Shown: piece by piece, positions 9,185 to 17,839 of the stretch
Layout of the letters: every line of letters starts with the position of its first letter
Position numbering within the stretch: position 1 is the stretch's first letter
Assembly: GCA_000818945.1 (NCBI GenBank)
Contig: KN805377.1
Location: 495,017 to 559,016 of the forward strand
Direction of reading: 5' to 3'
DNA: 64,000 nt
Source: Schizochytrium sp. CCTCC M209059
Lineage: Eukaryota > Sar > Bigyra > Thraustochytrida > Thraustochytriidae
Notes under the pieces: generated by a model
The model's database searches: none
Told to the model about the DNA's origin: nothing
What the model saw: the letters and a program-made list of their open reading frames with translations, nothing else
Translations under genes and position numbers: made by a program

Positions 9185-12100
9185 CTAAGGCGCGCTATGA
9201 TGAGTATGAGAGCATGGCGTGCTTGAACCCGAGTGATGCGAAGATTGCGGTGTACTGTTTCCAGAATGGCTTGAAGACGCGGTGGGTGACCGACGAGTAT
9301 AGTTGCGGCGCCGAACAATGTCATCCTCATGCCACTGCCGCCAACAAGTCTTGGTCTGGCTTGTTGAGGTTTTTAGCCTGACGTGGAGGGTAACATTACA
9401 GAAACTACAACGCTTTCGGGATCCTTCGCCACACACCACGCATCGTTTCTGGTTGCACCCTACCTCTGGATGAGAATTCCCGCTGAGACGAAGTGTCTTC
9501 ACACTGTTCGTATTCGCGCTTTGAATGACGTCACGCTTTCCATTCGAAATTCTCAGCTTGGCATGTTCGTCATTTGTGAGCCTCCTTGTGGTGACATGGC
9601 CATTATTCTCCTGTTCCGGCCGTCCCAACGCCGTTGCATTGCCAATGACATGTTCGTTTGAAAGGCCCCGCTTGAGCCCACTCGCTTTGGCGAGAAGGCC
9701 CAGCGTAACCTGCTGCACAAAATCGCTGACCTGGCAGCTCCTTGAGCAATCTTGTTGGAATTTTTTCAAACTCTGCCATTCGCCACCGAGTTTGTTCGAT
9801 GTAATAATGATCCGCCACACGATCAGCGCATTGATCAGCACGTCGGTAACCATGCCAATTACCACCTTAGTCTCCCAATTGGTTTTCAAAGCGCGAGTGT
9901 CAAAGCGCTCTGAGTAATCATCAAGGCCATCCACCCCCTGCTTTGAGGCGCTGTAGTAATACTGCACCAATGAGCGTGTTAGCCGGACAGGGACGAAAAT
10001 CCCACTTGACTTAAGACGCGAGTGATAGGCGCTCCAAAGAGGAAGTCGGGAGGCGAGAAGCTTCCGATCTTCCTCTGTGTAAGCGCAAGGAATGGCCGAC
10101 GATGATAAGGCAGGAGAGGCAGCGTAAGCCCAGTCGATGAACCGGCGCTCCACCTCCTCAAACGCTTGAAGCCACTTCTGGCGAGTTTGAAGAGGGGATC
10201 GAATAAGGACCACGTAGTTAATTGTCCTTGTGGTTCCGACGCAAAACACCACATATTCAGAATCGTAAATGGCCGCCTGGTGAAGGAGTTGACCACGATA
10301 CTCGGTTGGGACGGCCTCGAACCATTTTGTGGAACCCACATTGCAGTAGAAATATGGCCCGTGTCTCCTGGAAATCTTAGTTGGACGATCTTGGGTGCGT
10401 GGCGAGACTTTCGTCTTAATTTCTAATGGTGCCACGATGCGAGCAGCACGGTTTGTCTCACCAGGTGGGCGAATGACGATGATATTGTCAGCGCTCACTC
10501 CGAGACCCGGTCTTCCCTTCTTTTGGACTAAGCCAATTTCAAACACAGCATCCACGAACTTTTTCTTGCGTAGTTGGCGAGTAATTCCCGACTCATTGAT
10601 GATCCCAATCGCCATTGCCCGGTTTGCCTTACTTCCGTCTGGTTTTTTGGCATGGAACCACCCGGCACATAGCATCCTGCTCAGCGCACTCGAGGTCAGG
10701 ACCTGGGGGGGCTTTGTGCGCGTAGGGTCCTCGTACAGAAAAGGCCTACATCGAGCGTCCTCCTTTGCAATTTGCTGAGCTGACGTACCTGTGATAAGAA
10801 GCATCTTGAGCATAAACCAATCTGCACAGCGTTGGCCCGCTGTTAATGGGACAACCGATGCGGAAATGTGCGCTTCCACGTCCTTGCGTTCAGGGGAAGG
10901 GGCCTCAATTATTCTCCGCATTGCATCCGTCATAGGCTCGTTGGGCAGAGGCTCCATGTCCTCGGAGTGCGAGGGGTTGGTCGTTCTGTTTCGATCGGAT
11001 TGTGAAGCATCGCATACTTCGTCGTCACAATGTGCCACGCATGCACCAGCATCTTCAGGGTTCTCTTCGCCTTCACAGACCTCACTATTGCTTTCGTATT
11101 CTTCGTCCTCGTAGTCATCGCCGTCAAGAGCAATTTCGCCATCATCGAGACAAGTCTCTGCAACACTCGAAGTCTCCATGTCGTTCTCAGAATCAGCTGT
11201 CACTATCGGTGTTGGACGGCGAGATTTTGGAGCAGGATAAAACAGCCATGTCTGCGCAATGCTTTCAAGAACGCGACCGGAGGACTCAAAGACGAACGTG
11301 TTTTTAAAAGCGTCCTCCATGTCAGATGGTAGCATTGAAACAAAGCGATGGATGCGTGATCGCTTGGCGTCACCATACTCGCGAACAGCATAAGCATGAG
11401 CAATGACCTTTGATCGACCAGAGCCACGCGTCAGACTCTTACTTGCAGCAAAAATCTCGCTACCAAGTTTGGGAGCATCGTCGACAAGGAATTTTGGATG
11501 GATGTTGAGATTTGACGTCGCCCACCCACGGTTTACGTACTTGGCTCGGGTATCCTTCTGAGCAGTGTGCGATAGAAATGGATTCCCCTGATGTCGCTCT
11601 TTATCGTTGACCACAATAAGGTCAAATCCGAGCCTTGCACAGAGCTTGTATAGCTCTTCCGAAGGATAACCTCGATCAAGGCAAACCTGTACTCCAGCAA
11701 CATCCCCGCCAGCAGCATCCTTGATGCGTTGCAAAATCTTTTCAAGGACCTGAGCCTGGTTGTACTGGCGATCATAGAGCTGGCTAAACAGCTTCACACG
11801 AAATATAGCGTCTGCACTTGCATCGGAGCCGGCGCCGTTCTGATGGCGCTTGCGCGGACGGTACGTGTTCACCGGGTTACTCGCGGAAACAGTTCCACGA
11901 TTTCTGTCATCGATAGTGACTCGAAGGTTCTTGTTAGCAAACAATCGTAGCGTGATTTCAGCAAGCTTCTCCTCAAGAGAATGCATCTTCGCTGCATTGT
12001 CCGTCTCATCCAGATGACTCGAAGCGTTTGCCGATGCTTGCGGTGGGAATCCTCGAAAGTGCTTCTGCAGAGTGTTGAATCGCGTCAAGTCTAAGAGTAC

Positions 12101-13312
12101 GTCCGTACCGGCATATCCCTTCATCGTCATAAAAGTTGAAAGAAGCTCGAAAGAGTTTTTCTTGGTCGCCTTGGTATATCCCATGGTCCAGAAGAGCTGG
12201 GCAAGGAAGGCAAGAAACTCCCATTCATGACTTTCAGCTTTCCCCGCCATGAGTAGGCTTTGGCACATCGAGTTAAGGAGATGATGCTTGCCGTCAGCAC
12301 CAAGAATTGTGAGAAAAAGGCTCGTTTCGTCCCAAGGCTCGGCTTTGTTCTTTTCACGACACACACTGTCGAGAGTGTCAAGGATCGAGTCAACATGGTG
12401 CTTGGCCATGACATCCACGCCGCAGAGTCTCGCAGCTTCATCCCGCGAAACAAGCTTCAAAGGTTCTTGGTGGAGCTTCATCCACTTTTGGCGAAAGCTT
12501 GTTCCGGTTGCTGCCTGCATTGGCGCTGTTGCTGACGAGATTGGCGCGTTCGAGACCGTCACAGCTGGTGCAGATGCAGCTACGCAATTCGAAGCAGAGG
12601 TCGACGATGAACAAGACGCGGTACGGGATGGACCACTCTGGAAGTTGGTGTCGCATACCGTGCTTGAGGTGTTCGAAGACGATGGCCCATCGACGGCAGA
12701 GTCTGTTCGACGTTTCTTGTTCATTCTACAATCCTTGTGATTTGAACGTTTGTGACCAAATTCGTTGCACGCATTGCACCTCACGGCTTCCATCGATCCT
12801 TCAGGTTCTCCGTTGCGTCGCGTTGCCTGCGCTTGGCCAGGTTGCGTTCCCTCGGCCAGGTTGCGATGGTTAGAGTGATGGTTAGATCGCAGGTTCCACG
12901 AAGATGTCGTGTTCGCAGCTCGTGCTGAGCGTGGTGCTTGCTGCGCCGGCGGGCTAGGCCACTCGGCCTCGTTCACCAGCGCAAGCGACCTGCTAGAAGG
13001 CCTGTACGCAGCCGCGGGCTTGGGTACGCGCCCTGAATAGCCCGCAAACTGAGCGTCGAGCAGGGCAGCAGGCAAAGCGACTTTGCCATCTCCGAAAAAA
13101 GGTAAACTAACTGTCGCACAACCTTGGGCCGATTTCGTGTGGCACCTTGGGCAAGACTGAGCAACCAGACACAGTGTCATCTCCAAAAGCGAAGACGTGA
13201 ATGGGCTAGAGACTCTAGAAACGGCCAGAATCAGGGTACTTAATGTCACCCTTAACATTTCATTTGTATTTCTTTTTTCTTGGAAGGAGATCATTTCGCA
13301 ATATCGCCGCAT
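9185..13312 (-). mobile_element. piggyBac-like transposase ORF with inserted YqaJ-type nuclease domain
   Basis: One uninterrupted 1,375-codon frame. In order: CxxC (54-57); zinc knuckle C179-C182-H187-H192-C195; a piggyBac-like DDE core with candidate first Asp in RVTIDDRNRG (468/469), second in CLDRGYPSEEL (D546, compare DNYFTS of piggyBac) and third near REYGDAKRSR (D648); a long acidic linker (705-800); a YqaJ/lambda-exonuclease-like domain (about 822-1040) with ADWFMLKMLLITGTSA, GLGVSAD (D942), PLEIKTK (E964, K966) and GQLLHQAAIYDSEY; then the piggyBac C-terminal piece YYYSASKQGVDGLDDY (D1128, D1131), a helix NALIVW, and a Cys-rich finger (C1291, C1294, C1302, C1305, C1323, H1328). Start could instead be Met45 at 13180. 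TTAA-bounded terminal repeats were not found. The DDE and nuclease readings rest on motifs only. Confidence 0.8.
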
Positions 13313-13755
13313 TCATTCTCTTGTGAACTTTTGGGCAACACATTACCACATTAGCGCGCGAGATTTATCAGCCTCTCAACTCTCGATAGCTGTATGTATT
13401 CGTCGCATGAAGTGGAAGGGCATAGGCCACGGCATCAACCATCACGATGTGTTGGAAATCGACAAAAATAGGCCTAAAATCATTCGCTTAGTATAGACCC
13501 TTTATTCAACGGTCTTCGCCTTTTTTCACCTTGACGACACGACACGACACGACACGACAAGGCGTGGCGTGGCTCTCGACGGTCTGCGCAGTCCCTTCTT
13601 CACCTGCGCTTGCTTGAGCTAGGCAAGCAACTGAAGAAAAAGACGAAAACGTAAGCTCTTATCGAAGAGCGCAGCGTCAAAGCCACTTGGTCGACGGTCT
13701 TCGATCGCCCAAGGCAACGCCTGATCAGCCCCTGTCCGAAGGGTCTCTCGAAAGT
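13313..13755. other. Divergent upstream region of transposase and CFAP70-like gene
   Basis: No gene. The right half holds a GACAC pentamer run and is probably the CFAP70-like promoter and 5'UTR. The frame of that gene is open from 13687, but without an ATG until 13756. Confidence 0.5.
13536..13559. repeat. (GACAC)n pentanucleotide repeat
   Basis: Nearly five tandem GACAC units about 200 bp upstream of the CFAP70-like start. Confidence 0.9.
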
Positions 13756-16700
13756 ATGGCGAAAAAGGCAAAGCTCGACAAGGCCAAGAACGACGAGGTC
13801 AAAGAAGATGACAGCAGGCCCAATGCAGATGCGCCGCCTGTTGAGCGGGGAGATCTCAAACTTAGCTTTCCAAGCTTTCGCGTGAGTCCAGAGAACGACG
13901 AGCAAGGACTTTGGTTCAGGTGGAGACTCGCAGCCATCGAGTCCGAGGGAGAAGTCGCTCCAAATGCCATTGTCTCCGCTGGTTGCACAGAGGTGGTCGA
14001 GTGTACTAGTGGCGATCTTGGATTTGATGCTGCTGTCCGCGGCGTACCTTTGAGCGCCGACTTTGTCAATTCGGCCTTGACTGCAGCACGCAGCGGTTCA
14101 AACGAAGCGTACGAGATTGTCGTCGAAGCCTACCGTGGGGAATATGGCAATGCTGAAGAGGATGAACTTGTGGGCAAATCATCCATTGGTCTCATTCCAC
14201 TCATGAGTAATGTCCAAGAGCCTCTGCAAGTTGATCTACGTCTGTGCGAATCTGCCGAGTCTGATGCGGATGAGTCCAAGGACAGCACGATGCTGAACAG
14301 CCTGGTCTTGAGCATCCGCATTGAAGCTCTTGGTAAACTCTACGACTACTGGACAAACGGAGCCGTGCTTGCGTGTGATAAGGTCTCTTTACGCGATCTT
14401 CCAGAGGAGTGGTCTGTCCGATTCCGTGAGGGAGAGACGGCCGGGGTTACTCTCAAACTTGGAGACTCTGCACTTCTCTGCAATGGGAAGCTCGTGCTTG
14501 AAGCGTCAACTAGCGCCGAAGACGTTGTCGATGCCACAGAAACAGAGGCGAGTACCGAGGCTCCATCCGAGCCGGCTGTCTGGCAGGTTCAACTCACAGC
14601 AGAGGAGGAGGAGGAGGGGCAAGGGCTGGGGCAGCAGCAATGTGTATTTCTATCGCCGCTTGACGTTCAAGAGCTTCGCGAGGCGGGACGCGCAATGTAT
14701 TCCATTGTCGTTGATGCCCCACCTGCCGAGGACGCGCGTCTGGAGCTCGTTGCCGCAGGTCTGACGTCCTCAGCACCACTTTTGCAACCTGGAGAGGTAA
14801 GAGCCATCATGACCGCAGACCTCGACATCAAAAATGTTCCCGTTCTTAGCGAGGAAGAGACAAACGACGAGGGCGAGCGCAAACAAGCCGAAGAGGAAAG
14901 TGTCGGCGCCAAGTGCTGTCTGACCGTACAACTGACGTTGGCAAGGGCTCTTGTGCTAGCACCCCCGGTTCCGAAGCCCCGTCTTGCAAGTGTCCGCGAT
15001 CTTGTCGAGGGAAGACCCGCGCGACGTATGCGTCGGCCAAGCGCGCTGGAGATGCTCGACGAGGCCGCAGCGGAGATTGTTGACCGCGTGACGTCAGTCT
15101 ACGGCGAAACCAAGAGCGAAGAAGAACGCGAGCGTGCGCACCTGCTACACAATCTCAACGTCAACGGGCATTACCAACGTATGCGTCTGGCACTCAAGGA
15201 AGCCTTGAGCAAATTCGTTACATCGGAGCGCCTGGGCGAATTTGCAGGCTTGGATGGGGATGTTCTATACTGTGCCGTGTTTGAGCGTGCTTTAGCGCTC
15301 CTCAATCAGACATTCAACGACAAGGTCGAGGCTGCGAAACGAGGCCAAACATCCCTTAAAGCAAAGCCAACACCCGCGCGACGTCTCACGGAACTGCAGG
15401 AGCGACTTAGGAATTTGCTGGCCCGAGCGTACGATCTTGAGTCTGCCAACCTCTTGGCCGAGGCCGAGGAAGTCTTTCAAGAGCGTGTAGGCGATACAGA
15501 GAAAACGGCTTTGATGGACGGGGAGCAGGATCTCCCTGTGGATCCCATTGTATGGTTCGAATATGCAGATTTCTGCCTTCGCAATGGCGAAGAGCGCCGC
15601 GCTGTTGCCGCAGAGTGTCTTCGAAGCGCTCTCGCCATTGACGACGGCCACGTCTCAAGCTTGGTGGCCTACGGCGCAGTGCTCATGGACAGTGGAAGCG
15701 ATGCGCAGGCTGAAACATTTCTCGTGCGCGCCGTGGAGGCGGGACTGCCTACAGGTGCTTCTGTGCGTGCAACGCGCGACATCGTAACTGCCCATGGTCT
15801 CTTGCAGCTCATGACGGAGCGTCGAGCTGACTCGCAGCCGCCTCCTTCCTTTGTTACAGCGAGTCTTGGCTGGCCTGCGGAGGCCGACAATGACGACGAC
15901 GCAAATTCACGGGCTGCGCTGTGCCTTCAAGCGTGCGCTTCTTGTCTGAGCTGGCGTCTCGAGCGAGTTTCTGCACGTCTTTTGGGTGCATTCAAGGAAG
16001 GGCTCGCTGCGATGCGGACAACTTTAACGCCTTTGGAAGAGACGGAAACGCTGTTCGCCGATCGACTTTTAGAGGGCTGGCTGCGGGGAGACGTGCAAAA
16101 GATTGAGAGCGCAATTGAGGTGCACGACGTGCCAGCTTCTGGATTTCTGCTTCTTGGGCGGCTTCTAAAAGGCGCCAAAGAAGACACAGAAGGCTCCCCA
16201 ACGTCTGCAGACGCGAAGCAAGCCTCGACGTTGCGCAAGTTGGCGCTCGAGCAAGCGTTCACCAGGCTACAGGATGCGTTTGATTCGGAGAATGAATCCG
16301 AAGAGGTCGAGGAGTTGGCAGGCATGTGGCGAATTGACCTAGACGAAGCAATTGTGCGAGAGTCCGTCTTGCAGCTCGGCAAAATGTATCTGGCTGAGCG
16401 AGCCGCAGGGGCGGCGAAGCGGGTTTTCCTTTTCGCGTGCGCTCGCTGGCCGTCGCCAGACTCGTGGGCTGGGGCTGGCGAGGCATGCATCATGGGTCGA
16501 GCTTTCACAGACGCCATTGACGTGCTCTCGGAAGCGAACTTGATGGATCGTGCTGCGCCTCGCATCTGGGCGCTTCTTTCCCTTGCGTGTCTGCATGCGG
16601 GTATGAAAGAGCTCGCACAGAGAGCATTCGTCCATGCTGCAGGGCTTTCCGACATGGCTCTTTGGGCCGATCTCGGCACGCAGTTTTTGGAGAACGGTGA

Positions 16701-16911
16701 CCTTGAGCGGGCCGCGACAGCCTTTCGTGCCCGTGCTGACCTCGGAGCCCCGCAGATTCCCGAGTTTGCTCGCGTGCTTCTCTTGCAAAACAAGTTTGAG
16801 GAGGCGTCGACCCTCATCGACACTCTTGCAGACAACGAAGATGTTGACGATGTCGAGGTTGTTTCATTGAGAGAACTCATGGCAAAGCTTGTTGTGCAAG
16901 GGACCGTCTAA
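13756..16911 (+). CDS. CFAP70: CFAP70-like axonemal TPR protein
   Basis: 1,051 residues from ATGGCG. The N-terminal half has C2/Ig-like beta regions split by acidic linkers; the central part has LLHNLNVNGHYQRMRLALKE and ALALLNQTF, followed by ESANLLAEAEEVFQERV and DPIVWFEYADFCLRNGEERR, the order seen in CFAP70 (TTC18). TPR-like helical pairs continue to the C-terminus. CFAP70 sits at the base of the outer dynein arm in motile cilia and flagella and regulates beating, so the organism should have a flagellated stage. N-terminal MAKKAKLDKAK is Lys-rich. Single exon. No other flagellar gene is adjacent. Assignment rests on several aligned blocks; confidence is high for family, moderate for strict orthology. 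Confidence 0.85.
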   Translation: MAKKAKLDKAKNDEVKEDDSRPNADAPPVERGDLKLSFPSFRVSPENDEQGLWFRWRLAAIESEGEVAPNAIVSAGCTEVVECTSGDLGFDAAVRGVPLSADFVNSALTAARSGSNEAYEIVVEAYRGEYGNAEEDELVGKSSIGLIPLMSNVQEPLQVDLRLCESAESDADESKDSTMLNSLVLSIRIEALGKLYDYWTNGAVLACDKVSLRDLPEEWSVRFREGETAGVTLKLGDSALLCNGKLVLEASTSAEDVVDATETEASTEAPSEPAVWQVQLTAEEEEEGQGLGQQQCVFLSPLDVQELREAGRAMYSIVVDAPPAEDARLELVAAGLTSSAPLLQPGEVRAIMTADLDIKNVPVLSEEETNDEGERKQAEEESVGAKCCLTVQLTLARALVLAPPVPKPRLASVRDLVEGRPARRMRRPSALEMLDEAAAEIVDRVTSVYGETKSEEERERAHLLHNLNVNGHYQRMRLALKEALSKFVTSERLGEFAGLDGDVLYCAVFERALALLNQTFNDKVEAAKRGQTSLKAKPTPARRLTELQERLRNLLARAYDLESANLLAEAEEVFQERVGDTEKTALMDGEQDLPVDPIVWFEYADFCLRNGEERRAVAAECLRSALAIDDGHVSSLVAYGAVLMDSGSDAQAETFLVRAVEAGLPTGASVRATRDIVTAHGLLQLMTERRADSQPPPSFVTASLGWPAEADNDDDANSRAALCLQACASCLSWRLERVSARLLGAFKEGLAAMRTTLTPLEETETLFADRLLEGWLRGDVQKIESAIEVHDVPASGFLLLGRLLKGAKEDTEGSPTSADAKQASTLRKLALEQAFTRLQDAFDSENESEEVEELAGMWRIDLDEAIVRESVLQLGKMYLAERAAGAAKRVFLFACARWPSPDSWAGAGEACIMGRAFTDAIDVLSEANLMDRAAPRIWALLSLACLHAGMKELAQRAFVHAAGLSDMALWADLGTQFLENGDLERAATAFRARADLGAPQIPEFARVLLLQNKFEEASTLIDTLADNEDVDDVEVVSLRELMAKLVVQGTV

Positions 16912-17213
16912 AATGAGAATAGGTGAATTTTTTTTTTCTTTTAAGCATCTCAGGCTGGCATACGTACTTGTTTAGCCGACGCCCTTGTATAAACTTGATA
17001 ACTTAATGCTCTTTCCCGCCTTTCTTCGTGAAGTATAGGCAGCAAGCAAGCCGGGTAGCCCGAGTACGCATAAACTCGGCTCAGAATGGTTCAAGGTGTC
17101 CTCCTTTGGCGAGCAAATACGCTTTGTGTAGCGCATTCGGTCTCTTTCTTTCCCTTTTCCCTTGACTTAACTACGTACGAATTTGTTCTGACCGGACATG
17201 CAAAACAAAAACA
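16912..17213. other. Spacer CFAP70-like to MOCS2A
   Basis: About 300 bp, pyrimidine-rich before the MOCS2A start. No gene or repeat seen. Confidence 0.5.
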
Positions 17214-17525
17214 ATGGGTGACGCAGCCGACAGCGGCACGGTGGCAGGAGGCGGCCCCGCGCGGGGCGGCAAGAGCACCATGACCGTCAAGGTGCTGTAC
17301 TTTGCGCGGTCACGAGAAGTGAGCGGCCGGGCGCTCGAGACGTGGCGTCTCGAAGAAGGCGCGACAACCAAGGATCTCGAGGAGAAACTCGTCCGCAAGT
17401 ACGAAGGCTTGAAGGAGCTCACGGGCGTCTGCGCATGGGCAGTGAACGAGGAGTACGTCGATGACTCCCAAATCCTGGCAGACGGTGATGAGGTTGCAAT
17501 CATCCCGCCCATTAGTGGCGGGTGA
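17214..17525 (+). CDS. MOCS2A: Molybdopterin synthase sulfur-carrier subunit (MoaD/MOCS2A type)
   Basis: 103 residues, ATGGGT start. A Gly-rich 22-residue leader precedes a MoaD-type beta-grasp domain: MTVKVLYFARSREVSG, a helix ATTKDLEEKLVRKY, LTGVCAWAVNEEYV, GDEVAIIPPISGG. The C-terminal Gly-Gly is the residue pair that is adenylated and thiocarboxylated before sulfur transfer to precursor Z (cPMP) in molybdenum-cofactor synthesis. Length and ending match MOCS2A. In animals MOCS2A and MOCS2B overlap on one transcript; here no MoaE-like frame overlaps or follows within the window, so the large subunit must be elsewhere. Cytosolic. Confidence 0.93.
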   Translation: MGDAADSGTVAGGGPARGGKSTMTVKVLYFARSREVSGRALETWRLEEGATTKDLEEKLVRKYEGLKELTGVCAWAVNEEYVDDSQILADGDEVAIIPPISGG

Positions 17526-17839
17526 GCATCAAGATAGTTTGCTGTATAACCCCCCGTATTTCGACGACATTATCATTTGAATGCATCGTTCGCAGCATCG
17601 CCAAAGAAATTGTGTGCTGTTTTTGAAAAGCGCTGTGTGGCCTTGGCAATGATCTCGAACTTTTTTTTTGTTTTTGGAATGACTGTTCCGATATCCTGTT
17701 TTGTTTGTTTGCCAAATTGTAGTAGAAGAGACGAAAAAGCGTTGAATGCTTTAGACAAAAGGAGTCTGATGACAATGATTTTGTAAAGGTGAGTGACGAA
17801 ATGATCAATGAATGAATCTCTGCAGAAAGGCGAAGCGCC
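17526..17839. other. Convergent 3' spacer
   Basis: AT-rich 3' flanks of MOCS2A and the sorting-nexin gene, with T-runs near 17660. No gene. Confidence 0.5.

Noticed and set aside
13312..13312. TTAA target duplication and terminal repeats for the piggyBac-like element
   Set aside because: TTAA sites exist on both sides (for example 8831, 9081, 13240, 13252), but adjoining sequences are not inverted repeats of each other.
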